The notes under the pieces: generated by a model | Told to the model about the DNA's origin: nothing | Database searches by the model: none | What the model saw: only the letters and a program-made list of their open reading frames with translations | Source of the DNA: CAYUVF01 sp964448045 | Lineage (GTDB): Bacteria; Bacteroidota; Rhodothermia; Rhodothermales; Salinibacteraceae | Assembly (NCBI GenBank): GCA_964448045.1 | Contig: CAYUVF010000013.1 | Span: 18,669 to 82,668 of the forward strand | Reading direction: 5' to 3' | Length of the DNA stretch: 64,000 nt | Position numbers and translations under genes: made by a program | Shown: piece after piece, positions 1 to 9,712 of the stretch | How the letters are laid out: each line of letters begins with the position of its first letter | How positions within the stretch are numbered: position 1 is the first letter of the stretch

Positions 1-221
1 AGCGGAATCGTCGCCCGCAGGGGCACACTCCACTCCGTAATCCCCCGGTCCGTATCTTCAAAGTACTGATACATGGGCTGAACAACGATCCGCAGGGGCT
101 GGCGCTGGCTCGTGAGCGCGCCCGTGCCGTAGTCCTCTGCGACGGACTGGGCTCCCGCAGATCCGCCGATCCATCCGGTCACCGCTGCTAACAAAAGTAG
201 TGCAATCCCGTGTCGCTTCAT
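1..221 (-). CDS. Exported protein of unknown function, N-terminal part only
   Basis: This minus-strand reading frame starts at the ATG at 221 and runs off the left edge of the window, so only about 73 residues are visible. The first 24 or so residues are a clear signal peptide: basic MKRHG, a hydrophobic core rich in Leu and Ala, and a small-residue end near GAQS. The mature part begins with a Ser/Thr/Gln-rich stretch and contains RIVVQPMYQYFEDTD, which suggests an envelope or outer-membrane beta protein, but no family can be named from so little. It lies 49 bases downstream of the T9SS-type gene on the same strand and may be co-transcribed with it. Confidence 0.6.
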   Translation of the reverse strand, partial: MKRHGIALLLLAAVTGWIGGSAGAQSVAEDYGTGALTSQRQPLRIVVQPMYQYFEDTDRGITEWSVPLRATIP

Positions 222-270
222 GATGGACGAAGTTGAAGTGTGCAAGAGGAGTGGGTGCGTGATCGGACTC

Positions 271-3200
271 TCATCGAACCAGCACGATGCGCCGCGTGGC
301 CGTGAACGAACCGGCCTGCATCCGGACGATGTAAACCCCGCTCGCGGCCTGCGTGCCGTTGGCCTGCCGCCCATCCCAGCGCACGGAATGATTCCCCGCC
401 GACTGCTGCCGGTCGACGAGCGTTTTCAGGCGACGGCCCAACACATCGTACACCGCGATGAGCACGCGGCGCTCGTCGCTCAACTGATATTCGAACGACA
501 CGGTCTCGCGCGCCGGATTCGGATAGCCGGCACCCAGCGCTGTGGTGCGCGGGACGACAGCGGCGGTCTCCTGCTCCGTGAAGCCCGGCGTCCCCATCAC
601 GAGGCGGAGCTGGCGCGTGGGATGCTCGGGCGTCAGCGTCACGGAAAATCGGCCGTTCTGGATAGCACGCGTCCGGTCGTGATCGCGATCGATCAGGTGC
701 AACTGATAGTCGGCCGGGCGGGTGCCGTGGTCGTGGAGCTGGACGGTCACTGTTTTGCGGCGGTCGAACGGTTCGTTGACGTTGGCCGTCACCTCCAGAT
801 TCCACGCGTGCCCCTTCTCGCCCGCCGGGCGCAGGCTGCCTGCCAGCCGCGTGCCTCCTTCCACGATGCTCAGGCGAACGTGCTCGCCAATGGGCGGCAC
901 CTCTGGAACGTCCTCCGGCCCGAAGTAGCCCGACGCGCCCTCCGTCCATCCTACATAGTTGTGCCGGTCGGGCCGGGCGTCGGTCTCGGCCGCAGCCAGC
1001 CGGGCCTCCAGCTGCAACGCATACGCCGGCCGCTGATCGAATAACGACGCGGGCACCTCGGCGTGTTTGGCAGGCGCTCCCGCGTCGGCCCCGGCCTCCA
1101 CGGGCGGCACGGCAATCTCAGTGGAGGTAGCATTGCGGTTGAAGATCCAGTAGCCCTGCCACGGCGCCAACACCGAGACAATCCCGTGCGGCGGGAAGGC
1201 TTCGCGGGGGGCGTCGATCCCCGCGGGCACGTCCACCTGCGACCAGCTCACCGGAAAGGCGAACGGGTTGGCCACTTGATTGAATCCCGGCTGGAGCGGG
1301 ATCGAGAAGGGCTGCGCGCCGTCGGTGGAAGTGGCATTATCTACGCTGAAGTCGTCGCCCTCTCGGGTGATCAGCCAGAAGGCGGTTCCGGGCGTGAACG
1401 ACGCTGCCAGTTCGGGAAACTCTTGACTGGCCTCCAGCTCGCGGTAGGAGCCGTTTGGTCCCGTCTGCGGATCCCAGCGCAGCAGTCGCCAGCGCTGCGG
1501 CTCGTACTCGCCGTACTCGTCGAGCACTGTCGTCGGCGCCTCACTCTCCGGATGGGCGGGCACGGAAATCATCCGATAGGTCTCCGCCTCGAACGGCCCC
1601 TCGGCCGGAAGCGTCGCCACCTGCGTCTGCAGGTGTAGCGGATCCGTTGCCGGATTCTGGACGGGGAAAGTGACTGTCAGGTCGCCACCGGTGAGTTCGG
1701 CGTACAGGTCGACCCCGCGCTCGGTGATAGCGGACGCGGGAATAGACCCTGTGAATTGAGTGCCACTCGCCGGCGCAAGCGCGACCCGATCGTACGTCCG
1801 CTCGCCCCCGCGCCGGAAGTACAAAAATCCGCTCTGAACATCGAAGCCCTCCGAGGTGGTTACCGTGATCGCCGCGGGTTCTCCGGTGACGGTGAGCGTG
1901 GGCCCAGGCGGCGAAACCTCAACGGACACGCCGGTGCCCGTCAGGTCGACCGCCGCCGAGCCGCCATTGCTTTCGATATTGAGGGTGGTCGACTGGACGC
2001 CCCCGCTTGCGGGCGCAAACGCCAGTTCGAGGGTGCGCACGTCCCCCGGCGACAGCGTGGACTCTTCGGTATCGCTGCGCATCAGGAAGTGATCTGTGCT
2101 ACTGAGCGCGACGCTCGTGATCGCCAGCGGCGCATCGCCCGTGTTTTCGATCTGGAGCGACTGTGCCTGCGAGGTGTCTCCTACGCTCACCTGCCCGAAG
2201 GCGAGGGCGGACGGCGCCACGCTCAACACCGGCGCTCGCGTCGTGAAGGTCTGATCGTCTCCGGCCGTCTCACCGGCGGTGTTGCTCGCCACCACGCGGT
2301 AGTGATACGTCGTGCCCGGCTGTAAGTCCGCAAGCGCTGCGCTCACGTCTTGGTCGCCACTTCCCGTCAGGGGGCTCTCTTCCGCCGGCGCTGTGCCCCC
2401 GTAGTCCGGCGTCAGGCCGTACTCGAACGTCACGGTCGTCTCCCCGCCGTTTGGGTTGACCGTCCCGTTGAGGATGGCTTCATCCGTCGATACCGCTGTG
2501 GCCGGTTCAGTCGCTGCGGTAGGCAGCCCCACCTCCGTCGTAAACGTTCGATCGGCCCCGGTTGCCTCGCCGGCCGTGTTGCTCGCCACCACCCGGTAGT
2601 GATACGTCACGCCCGGCTGGAGGCCCTCCAGCGCTACGCTCACCGCCTGGCCGCCCGTGCCGGCCGGCAGCGGGCTCTCCTCCGCCGCCGCCGTGGTGCC
2701 ATAGTCGGTTGTCAGACCGTACTCGAACGTGACCGTCGTCTCTGCCCCGTTCGGGTTGACCGTCCCGTTGAGCGTGGCACCCTCGGCCGTAACGTCCCCG
2801 GCCGCGTCGGTCGTCGCGGTGGGCGGTGCAGGGGCGGTCGTGAAGGTCCGATCCTCCCCGCCATCGGTCCCCGCGCTGTTCGTTGCCACCACGCGGTAGT
2901 GATACGTCGTGCCCGGCTGTAAGTCCGCAAGCGCTGCGCTCACGTCTTGGTCGCCACTTCCCGTCAGGGGGCTCTCTTCCGCCGGCGCTGTGCCCCCGTA
3001 GTCCGGCGTCAGGCCGTACTCGAACGTCACGGTCGTCTCCAAGCCGCCCGGATCGACAACGCCGTTGAGCGTCGCCCCGGAGGAGGAGATCTCCGTAGCC
3101 GCCTCGGTCAACGCAATCGGCGGAGCCGTTCCGGTCGTAAAGGTCTGATCATCGCCAGCCGTTGTGCCCGCGCTGTTCTCGGCTACCACACGGTAGTGAT

Positions 3201-5232
3201 AGGTGGTACCCGGCTGCAAATCGGTGATCGCCGCGCGTACCGACTGGTCGCCCGTGCCGGCCGGCAGCGGGCTCTCCTCCGCCGGCGCCGTGGTGCCGTA
3301 GTCCGGCGTCACACCATATTCGAACGTCACGGTCGTCTCCCCGCCGTTCGGGTTGACCGTCCCGTTGAGCGTCGCCGTACGCCCCTCGACGTTCGTGGCC
3401 GGATCGGTGATTGCAAAGGGATCGGCTGCGCCTGTCGTAAACGTCTGATCGGTCCCCACCGTCTCCCCGGCCGTGTTGCTCGCCACCACCCGGTAGTGAT
3501 ACGTCACGCCCGGCTGCAAGCCGGTAATGGAGGCGCTCACCGCCTGGCCGCCCGTGCCGGCCGGCAGCGGGCTCTCCTCCGCCGGCGCCGTGGTGCCGTA
3601 GTCGGTCGTCAGACCGTACTCGAACGTGACCGTCGTCTCTGCCCCGTTCGGGTTGACCGTCCCGTTGAGCGTGGCGCCCTCGGCTGTTACCTGCGTGGCG
3701 GCTTCGGTAGTAGCGTTTGGAACATCCACACCTGCACCGCTCAGGCTGGTTGAGGCCAAACCGGCGTTGCTCGTCACCTCCAGCGTGGCGCTCCGGGAGC
3801 CAGCACTCGACGGGCTGAATGCCACCGTAACCGTCCGCGTCGCCTCCGGCGCCAGCGTGCCCGATCCGCCCCCCGACGCGATCGCAAACGCCGCCGCGTC
3901 GGGCCCGACAATCGACACGCCCGTGATGTCTAAATCGGCGTCGCCTGTGTTCTCAATCGTAGCTTCCCGCGTGGCGGATCCGCCAACCAGCACCGTCCCG
4001 AAGTCCAGCGTCGCCGGCGCAAGCGTAAGCTCGGGGCCCAGCACGGAAATCAGACCGTTTCCGGTGCCGGCATAGACCGTCCCATCCGCGGCGAGCGCAA
4101 GCGGATAGTTGAGACTCCCGCCTGCAGCAGACGCCCATATAAGCGACCCATCACTGGGATCGAGCGCGACCAAATCGGAGTCCGTAGAGGCATCGATGCC
4201 CACATACAACCGCCCGTCGCTACCCACTGCGGGAGGCGCCTCGATCAACCCATTCGTCGCGACGCTCCACAGCTCGTTGCCGTTCGTATCAAACGCGTAC
4301 ACCGCGCCGTCGACCTCTCCGCCAACGCCGACGAAAATGCGACCGTTGGGGCCGATGGCCGGCGGGGTGATGGAGAAGAGAGCGGCGGTAGCACTCCACA
4401 ACAGCGCGTCGGAAGCGGGGTCGATGGCCGCAAGCTGGTCGCTTCCAAACGTGACGTACAGGACGCCCCCGCTGCCAATCGCGATTCCCGAAACGCCTCC
4501 GCTCAGCGCCGTTTCCAGCGGGACGGCCTGCTCCGTATTCGGATCGATGGCGTAGATCGTGCCGTCATTGTTTCCCACGTAAAGGGTCCCATCAGAAGCG
4601 ATCGTGGGCGAGGCACCGACGGATCCGACATTCACCGACCAGAGCACCTGGCCCGACGACGACGGATCCAGCGCGTACAGTGTCCCCGACTCAAAGTCGC
4701 CACTAATGACATAAATCGTCCCATCCGCTCCGATCGCCGGTGCGGTCCGAATCGTCGGCTCGGAAGCCAAAAAATCCCACCGCAAGCTGCCATCTGGTGC
4801 TACGGCATACAGCAATCCGCCATCCGAGCTGGATCCGCCGATGTAGATGGTGCCATCTCCACCGATGATGGGTTGCGGCGCGCGAACCTCAAAATCAACG
4901 GGCGCGAAGTCCCACTCCACCGTGCCGGTTGCGGGATCGATGGCATACAACGCATCGTCCCCTTCAACGCCGGGCCCGCCAAGGTAGAGGGTGCCATCGG
5001 AGGCGATAGCCGGGCCGCTCTGGGCTGTTCCGATGGCGCTCTCCCACGACGCCTCCACGCCCCCAAAGGAGCTCTGCCCGGTGTTACGCACGTCGTGCCC
5101 GTACTTCGGCCACGGGGTATTAGCCAGTTGAGCATGGGCGAGCCCCCCTCCGAGAAGCATCCCCAGGACCATTCCCAGGCTCGCCACCTGAGCAAAGAAC
5201 CACGCGCTGCGTTGTATCAGTCGATTAACCAT
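271..5232 (-). CDS. Large secreted multidomain surface protein with T9SS type A C-terminal sorting domain
   Basis: A 1653-residue protein. Residues 1-35 are a signal peptide ending AHAQ. Residues about 36-405 contain repeated blades of the form 'DGTLYxG...ALDP', typical of a PQQ/quinoprotein-like beta propeller. An Ig-like choice-of-anchor D (HYDIN-type) domain follows at about 405-500, then five tandem fibronectin-III-like repeats of about 99 residues (about 503-998), each with 'TTVTFEYG' and 'TYHYRVVA'. A second anchor-D-like domain lies near 1003-1100, then a mixed region. The last 90 residues are a T9SS sorting domain with the GYPNPA start, 'VYDVLGR' and 'SGVYIVRM'. The protein is expected to cross the outer membrane by T9SS and be attached to or released from the surface. 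Its specific function is unknown; propeller plus FN3 suggests adhesion or binding. Confidence 0.9.
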   Translation of the reverse strand: MVNRLIQRSAWFFAQVASLGMVLGMLLGGGLAHAQLANTPWPKYGHDVRNTGQSSFGGVEASWESAIGTAQSGPAIASDGTLYLGGPGVEGDDALYAIDPATGTVEWDFAPVDFEVRAPQPIIGGDGTIYIGGSSSDGGLLYAVAPDGSLRWDFLASEPTIRTAPAIGADGTIYVISGDFESGTLYALDPSSSGQVLWSVNVGSVGASPTIASDGTLYVGNNDGTIYAIDPNTEQAVPLETALSGGVSGIAIGSGGVLYVTFGSDQLAAIDPASDALLWSATAALFSITPPAIGPNGRIFVGVGGEVDGAVYAFDTNGNELWSVATNGLIEAPPAVGSDGRLYVGIDASTDSDLVALDPSDGSLIWASAAGGSLNYPLALAADGTVYAGTGNGLISVLGPELTLAPATLDFGTVLVGGSATREATIENTGDADLDITGVSIVGPDAAAFAIASGGGSGTLAPEATRTVTVAFSPSSAGSRSATLEVTSNAGLASTSLSGAGVDVPNATTEAATQVTAEGATLNGTVNPNGAETTVTFEYGLTTDYGTTAPAEESPLPAGTGGQAVSASITGLQPGVTYHYRVVASNTAGETVGTDQTFTTGAADPFAITDPATNVEGRTATLNGTVNPNGGETTVTFEYGVTPDYGTTAPAEESPLPAGTGDQSVRAAITDLQPGTTYHYRVVAENSAGTTAGDDQTFTTGTAPPIALTEAATEISSSGATLNGVVDPGGLETTVTFEYGLTPDYGGTAPAEESPLTGSGDQDVSAALADLQPGTTYHYRVVATNSAGTDGGEDRTFTTAPAPPTATTDAAGDVTAEGATLNGTVNPNGAETTVTFEYGLTTDYGTTAAAEESPLPAGTGGQAVSVALEGLQPGVTYHYRVVASNTAGEATGADRTFTTEVGLPTAATEPATAVSTDEAILNGTVNPNGGETTVTFEYGLTPDYGGTAPAEESPLTGSGDQDVSAALADLQPGTTYHYRVVASNTAGETAGDDQTFTTRAPVLSVAPSALAFGQVSVGDTSQAQSLQIENTGDAPLAITSVALSSTDHFLMRSDTEESTLSPGDVRTLELAFAPASGGVQSTTLNIESNGGSAAVDLTGTGVSVEVSPPGPTLTVTGEPAAITVTTSEGFDVQSGFLYFRRGGERTYDRVALAPASGTQFTGSIPASAITERGVDLYAELTGGDLTVTFPVQNPATDPLHLQTQVATLPAEGPFEAETYRMISVPAHPESEAPTTVLDEYGEYEPQRWRLLRWDPQTGPNGSYRELEASQEFPELAASFTPGTAFWLITREGDDFSVDNATSTDGAQPFSIPLQPGFNQVANPFAFPVSWSQVDVPAGIDAPREAFPPHGIVSVLAPWQGYWIFNRNATSTEIAVPPVEAGADAGAPAKHAEVPASLFDQRPAYALQLEARLAAAETDARPDRHNYVGWTEGASGYFGPEDVPEVPPIGEHVRLSIVEGGTRLAGSLRPAGEKGHAWNLEVTANVNEPFDRRKTVTVQLHDHGTRPADYQLHLIDRDHDRTRAIQNGRFSVTLTPEHPTRQLRLVMGTPGFTEQETAAVVPRTTALGAGYPNPARETVSFEYQLSDERRVLIAVYDVLGRRLKTLVDRQQSAGNHSVRWDGRQANGTQAASGVYIVRMQAGSFTATRRIVLVR
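2240..3725 (-). repeat. Five tandem in-frame repeats coding FN3-like domains, with a 156-bp exact duplication
   Basis: The DNA coding the five FN3-like domains is strongly repetitive at the nucleotide level. Bases 2288-2443 are identical to 2885-3040, offset 597 bases (199 codons, two repeat units). Other units differ by scattered changes. The exact match indicates recent recombination or gene conversion inside the gene. The repeats are in frame and carry no spacers, so they are not a CRISPR array. Confidence 0.9.
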
Positions 5233-5312
5233 CGCTACATGGGGCTACGTTGTAGATTCGTGGCCGGGCGCACCAAGTGGCCCGCGTTCGGTTGGGTCGC
5301 CATCCTCAACGG

Positions 5313-6629
5313 CTACTGATTCCCCCGAGGCGGAGGCGGGGGCGGATCGTCGAGCTCGGTGAAGGTGCCCACCTCGGCTGCAGGCTGGCGCTGATCCTGG
5401 CCCGGTACAAAGCTGGCTCCGATGGTACCGGTCAGCGAACGCAGGCGGCTGTCGACGAGATTGATCGTAGGAGCAAGGGGCTCCAGCTGGACGGCCGCTC
5501 CCAGCGCCGTATCCAGCGGACCCGCTGCGGCCGTGAGGCTTTCGGCGCGCTGCTCGCTCTCGACTGCCTGCTCAAAGTCCGGATCCAGTTCGCGCGCTTG
5601 CTGGAACGCGTCGGAAGCGGCATCAAAGTTACCCTCGTCCTCCTCCAGCAGGCCCCGGCTGTACGCCAGGAATGCCTGTAGATTCTCCGTCGGCACGTAC
5701 TGGATGGCCGCGCGCTGCTCGGCCGTCAGTTCGATGCCGAGCCGCTCGATCACGCGAAAGACGATCTCCGTCTGCAGCTCGAACAGGTCCGCGAGGGCGC
5801 CGGAGCGCGTGTCGAGATCGGGCGCGGCGGTGTCGCGCTCCAGCTCGGCGAGGGCGACGTCCAGGCGGAGGCTCTGCTCATCGAGCACGTTATAGGCGCC
5901 CCCGATGAGGCGTCCGGCCCCGAGCATACGCCCCACTCGCGGGGCCGTCGACGGATCGACGTAGTCGCTCTGGGCGAGCTCCAGCTCGTCGAGCAGCTCT
6001 TGCAGCCGCACCCGCTCGACCAGCCGCAGCTCATCGATGGTCGCCAGATCAACGGAAATCATCTCGCTGAGGCCGCGGCCCAGCGGGGCGTACTGCGCAT
6101 CGCTGCCCTGATACGCCAGCGGCAACACCGCCACGATGCGCGGAGATACATCACCCCCAGCGAGCTCCTGCTCGCGCTCCACCATCTGCTGAATCTCGGC
6201 GCGGATCTGCTGCCGAAGCAGCCATTCGTAGCGGCCGCGCAGGAGCTTGCGATAGGGCGAGTCCTCGTCCACCTCGGCGTACCGCTCGTACACGCGCCGC
6301 GCCGTCTGCGTCTTGCCGATCTTCTCGCTCGCTACGCCCAGATAGAACAACGTCTTGGGATCGTCGCGGTCGCGCGAGAAGGCTTGCCGGAGATAGTCGT
6401 AGCCCTCGGCCGGGCGCTGGGTACGCACGTAGATGGCACCGAGATCGCGGAGCGGCTCGGCCTCGCCGGGGTTCTCGGCAATATCACGCTGCAGGCGCGC
6501 CACCTCGGCCCGGTAATCGTCCGGATCCTCCTGCAGTCGCGGCTGGGAAGCACAGCCTGCAAGCCCCACCGCAGCCACGGCCACGGCAATGAGGGCAACC
6601 GGAATACATCGTAGTCGTCGGGTCATCAC
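5313..6629 (-). CDS. TPR/CsgG-like lipoprotein, downstream of T6SS cluster
   Basis: A 438-residue predicted lipoprotein. The N-terminus has a signal peptide with lipobox VGLAGC (Cys about residue 25). Residues about 38-110 are TPR-like ('AIYVRTQRPAEGYDYLRQAF'). Residues about 165-275 match the CsgG/TolB-like nucleotide-free fold: 'RIVAVLPL', then 'ELRLVERVRLQELLDELEL' and 'GRMLGAGRLIGGAYN'. A further TPR-like helix pair ('EEDEGNFDAASDAFQQARE') is near 330-360. The tail is Pro-rich. It is paralogous to the next gene (6647-7750) with the same order of parts, and follows it by 17 bases, so the two form a co-transcribed pair below the kinase. Members of this type are periplasm-facing; role in secretion is inferred only from position. 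Confidence 0.8.
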   Translation of the reverse strand: MMTRRLRCIPVALIAVAVAAVGLAGCASQPRLQEDPDDYRAEVARLQRDIAENPGEAEPLRDLGAIYVRTQRPAEGYDYLRQAFSRDRDDPKTLFYLGVASEKIGKTQTARRVYERYAEVDEDSPYRKLLRGRYEWLLRQQIRAEIQQMVEREQELAGGDVSPRIVAVLPLAYQGSDAQYAPLGRGLSEMISVDLATIDELRLVERVRLQELLDELELAQSDYVDPSTAPRVGRMLGAGRLIGGAYNVLDEQSLRLDVALAELERDTAAPDLDTRSGALADLFELQTEIVFRVIERLGIELTAEQRAAIQYVPTENLQAFLAYSRGLLEEDEGNFDAASDAFQQARELDPDFEQAVESEQRAESLTAAAGPLDTALGAAVQLEPLAPTINLVDSRLRSLTGTIGASFVPGQDQRQPAAEVGTFTELDDPPPPPPRGNQ

Positions 6630-6646
6630 GCTCGGAGATCAGTTCG

Positions 6647-7750
6647 TTAAGGCTGCGGGGCGTCGCCGGTGTCTCCCCTGCCGCCGGTGGTACCGGTGCT
6701 ATCGGGATTGCTGAGTGCGAGCATGGGTTTGAGGCTCTCCGCTTTAAGCTGGGCCTGGGTGTAGTTGGGATCGTACTCCTGCGCCTCCAGGAATTTCTCG
6801 TACGCCGCGCGATAGTTGCCATCTTCCAGCTCCTCCAACCCATCCGAATACGCCAGCACAGCATCCAGCGAGCGGGTAGACGAGCCGGTGCCCATCTCGG
6901 TCTCTTCCATCTCTACGTTGATGGCGCGGGTCATCTTCAGGCTGAGCTCCTCAATCAGCTCGAAAAAGTCATCGGGATCGCCCATCACTTTCTCGGAGAG
7001 GAGAATCTCGCTGGTTTCGACCTTCACCATCCGCGTGCTGAGCCACATCTCATCTTCCTGCATGATGAAGGTGCCAAACAGCACCGCATTGGCGCCCAAC
7101 AGCTTGCCGATGCGCACGGCAGTCGACTGATCGACGACATCGGCCTTCTGCTGCAACTCCAGCTCGTTCAAGATCCACTGGATGCGCTCGCGCTCGATGA
7201 CCTTCAGATCGGTCGCGCCCGCCATATAGTTGATCATCATCGACGGGAAGCCTTTGGAAAGTGATTGGTACCGCTCCCGTTCGTAGACCGATCCGTTGGA
7301 GAAGTCCATGATGGCAAGCGTTTGCAGGCCCGGCCCTTCCCGCTCGACGCCATATCCGCCTTCGACCTGCTTGCGCACGTCGTAGTAGATCTGCATGATG
7401 GGTGGCGGCTCGCGGTTGGGGTCGAGCTCGACGAGCGGCGGCTCCAGCTCGATCAGCGTCCGGATGGCCTCCCGCGCTTTGTCGCGCTTGTCCCGGGCCA
7501 CGTACGCCCGCCCAAGATACCGGAGCGCCTCTTTGCGCACCTCGCGGTCCACGGCGGTGTCTTGCGCGACCCCAGAGAAGAGCTCGATCGCTTCCTCGTA
7601 TTCGCCAAACGCATAGGCATCTTTGGCCTCTTCCAAGGCCTCCGGCTGTGCGCTCACCGGCCCAGCCAGTAGTAGGAGCAACGCTCCGCCCAGCCCGAGG
7701 CGTAGGACCCACCGGCCGAGGCGCGTTAGTCGCTGTTTATCGTTCGTCAT
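6647..7750 (-). CDS. Exported TPR/CsgG-like protein, paralogue of the neighbouring lipoprotein
   Basis: A 367-residue protein with an N-terminal signal peptide (hydrophobic 'LGLGGALLLLLAG' then PVSAQ) and no lipobox. Residues about 35-110 form a TPR-like region ('AFGEYEEAIELFSG'). The CsgG-like part contains 'KVIERERIQWILNELEL' and 'RIGKLLGANAVLFGTF'. A C-terminal TPR-like pair 'LEELEDGNYRAAYEKFLEA' lies near 315-340. It is co-linear with the downstream lipoprotein, which implies tandem duplication. The gene sits 48 bases below the Ser/Thr kinase gene on the same strand, so it is likely in the T6SS regulatory operon. CsgG-family proteins can form outer-membrane channels, but the barrel-forming segments of true CsgG are not evident here, so I treat it as a periplasmic accessory protein. 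Confidence 0.8.
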   Translation of the reverse strand: MTNDKQRLTRLGRWVLRLGLGGALLLLLAGPVSAQPEALEEAKDAYAFGEYEEAIELFSGVAQDTAVDREVRKEALRYLGRAYVARDKRDKAREAIRTLIELEPPLVELDPNREPPPIMQIYYDVRKQVEGGYGVEREGPGLQTLAIMDFSNGSVYERERYQSLSKGFPSMMINYMAGATDLKVIERERIQWILNELELQQKADVVDQSTAVRIGKLLGANAVLFGTFIMQEDEMWLSTRMVKVETSEILLSEKVMGDPDDFFELIEELSLKMTRAINVEMEETEMGTGSSTRSLDAVLAYSDGLEELEDGNYRAAYEKFLEAQEYDPNYTQAQLKAESLKPMLALSNPDSTGTTGGRGDTGDAPQP

Positions 7751-7798
7751 GGTGCTGTGTGGTTTGATTCGTAGGGCAATAGATTGAACTCGGTTGCG

Positions 7799-9667
7799 TC
7801 AAGATTCGCGATCGATCACGTGAAACTCGATGACGTGCTGCTGCTCCGCAAAAGAAGGGCGCAGCGTCAGCGTGCGCGTGCTGCCTGAAAAGGGTGTCGA
7901 GAAACGCTCCTCCCCGACGATCCACCGGTGAACCCCGCCCGACACCACGTAGTCGCCCCGGCGGATGCGCACCTCTACATCGTACGTGTCGGCTCCCAAC
8001 TGAAACGGGGCCTCTCCCGTAGCTGTCTGCGTGTTTTCGCCGTTGATGAATACGTTTCCCCACGCCCCATCGGTGCGGACGCTGACCGGATGCTCGAAGT
8101 AACACGTGAGCGCTTCGGTAGCGCCGGCACGGACGGTGAGGGTCGTGTCTCTGGCGCCGTACTGCGGATGGGCGAAGCGAACCTGATGCGTGCCGGCCGG
8201 CACCCGAATCGAGCCGCCGGACCCGCGCGCTTCGCCGTTCACATACACCGTCCCCGACGGCGTGGCACGCAGGCTGAGGGTGCCCTGCGCGGGCGGATCG
8301 GGCTCAGGATCGGGCGTCGAGGCATTCTCCGCGGGGGGTGATGACGTATTCGAGGAGGGCTCCTGTTCCTCGTTCGAGGGCTCAGAGGACGCGGTAGCTG
8401 GCCCCGATTCTTCCGCTGATTCTTCATCGAGGGTGAGCGCCAGCGCCGCCCGCTCCTGCCCACCGAAACGCACGGTAGTGTCCACCGAAACGTACCCCGA
8501 CTTCTGGACGCGCAGCGTGATCGAGTCGCCTTCCACCGCGCGGTCGAGCGGCGTCACACCCAGCAGCTGCCCGTTCTGGTACACGTCGGCCCCGATGGGA
8601 TCGGTGTCAATGGACAAGCGGATTGAGGCCCCGCGCGTTGCATGGTTGCCCGAGTCGTTAGCTGCATCGCCGCCGCCCGTCATCTGCCCGTAAAGCACAT
8701 AGCCCCCGACGCTCAACAGGAGCACGACGGCCACGGCAGCACCCATCCAGCCCCATCGGCGCCCCGCGGACGCGCCAGATCCTTTTGCTCCCGAGGAAGC
8801 GCCGGGACGTGGCGGACGCGAGTCGCCGCCGCCATGCTTCGTCTCAAATGCCTCAAAGGCCTCGCGCATCTCCGTCGCGCTGCTGAAACGATCGTCTGGC
8901 CGCTTCGCCAGCGCCTTCATCACCAACGCCGAGATACCATCCGGCACTTGCGGCCGGAGTTGGTCGGGACGCGGCAAATCCTCCTCAACGATCATGCGCA
9001 TCTTGGCGAACTCGCTCGCATCATCCTCGAACGGCAGGTCGCCGGCCAGCATCTCGTAGATTGTCATCCCCAGCGAGTAGAGGTCGCTGCGGTGGTCGAG
9101 GTCAGCGCCCCCCTGCACCTGCTCAGGCGACATGTAATTGAGCGTGCCATAGACCCCCTGCGTCACTGTCCGTTGATCGTCGCCGCGGTGCACCTTCGCC
9201 AGGCCGAAGTCCGTCACCTTCACCGTGCCCTCCTGGCTGAGCATGATGTTGTGCGGCTTGATGTCGCGGTGGACAACATCGGCGCCGTGGGCGTGTTCGA
9301 GCGCCTTCAGCATCTGCTTGATGACGGGCATGGCCTGCCGCCAGTCCATCGGCCCGTCCAGCACGAGATCCTTCACCGTGCCTCCATCGACATACTCCAT
9401 CACGATGAGCAGACCGGCGCTCGTCTGCCGCATCGCGTGCACGCCAACGATGTACGGGCTGTCGATACGGGCCAGCGCGCGGGCCTCCGAGCGAAAGCGG
9501 CGCAGAAACGCATCGTCGTTGGCCAGCGACGGATTGATGCGCTTGATCGCCACCGTGCGCGAGAGCGCCACATCCTCGGCCTTGTACACCACCCCCATGC
9601 CGCCCTGCCCCAGCATCTCCTGGATGCGGTAGCCATCGACTTCCGTCCCGATGATCGACTGATTCAT
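7799..9667 (-). CDS. ppkA: Transmembrane Ser/Thr protein kinase with PEGA domains (PpkA-like)
   Basis: A 622-residue Hanks-type kinase. The N-terminal kinase domain has the glycine loop 'GQGGMGVVYKA' (20-30), Lys42, HRD at 133-135 followed by 'IKPHN', and DFG at 153-155, so all catalytic residues are present. A single membrane segment spans about 306-327. The extracytoplasmic part has two PEGA-type beta domains (about 345-410 and 456-520) separated by a Ser/Pro/Glu-rich linker, and a C-terminal domain of about 100 residues that I do not recognise. In T6SS loci the PpkA kinase phosphorylates an FHA protein to trigger assembly. Here the kinase lies 45 bases after a PP2C phosphatase and near two FHA proteins, which supports that role. 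The symbol is by analogy. Confidence 0.88.
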   Translation of the reverse strand: MNQSIIGTEVDGYRIQEMLGQGGMGVVYKAEDVALSRTVAIKRINPSLANDDAFLRRFRSEARALARIDSPYIVGVHAMRQTSAGLLIVMEYVDGGTVKDLVLDGPMDWRQAMPVIKQMLKALEHAHGADVVHRDIKPHNIMLSQEGTVKVTDFGLAKVHRGDDQRTVTQGVYGTLNYMSPEQVQGGADLDHRSDLYSLGMTIYEMLAGDLPFEDDASEFAKMRMIVEEDLPRPDQLRPQVPDGISALVMKALAKRPDDRFSSATEMREAFEAFETKHGGGDSRPPRPGASSGAKGSGASAGRRWGWMGAAVAVVLLLSVGGYVLYGQMTGGGDAANDSGNHATRGASIRLSIDTDPIGADVYQNGQLLGVTPLDRAVEGDSITLRVQKSGYVSVDTTVRFGGQERAALALTLDEESAEESGPATASSEPSNEEQEPSSNTSSPPAENASTPDPEPDPPAQGTLSLRATPSGTVYVNGEARGSGGSIRVPAGTHQVRFAHPQYGARDTTLTVRAGATEALTCYFEHPVSVRTDGAWGNVFINGENTQTATGEAPFQLGADTYDVEVRIRRGDYVVSGGVHRWIVGEERFSTPFSGSTRTLTLRPSFAEQQHVIEFHVIDRES

Positions 9668-9712
9668 CGTACTCTGTTCAATTCATCCCTAACCCAGTGG
9701 CGCATCTGTAAT

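Noticed and set aside
2240..3725. Regular repeats as a CRISPR array
   Set aside because: Repeats are about 300 bases, in frame, and code FN3-like domains; no short repeat-spacer pattern.
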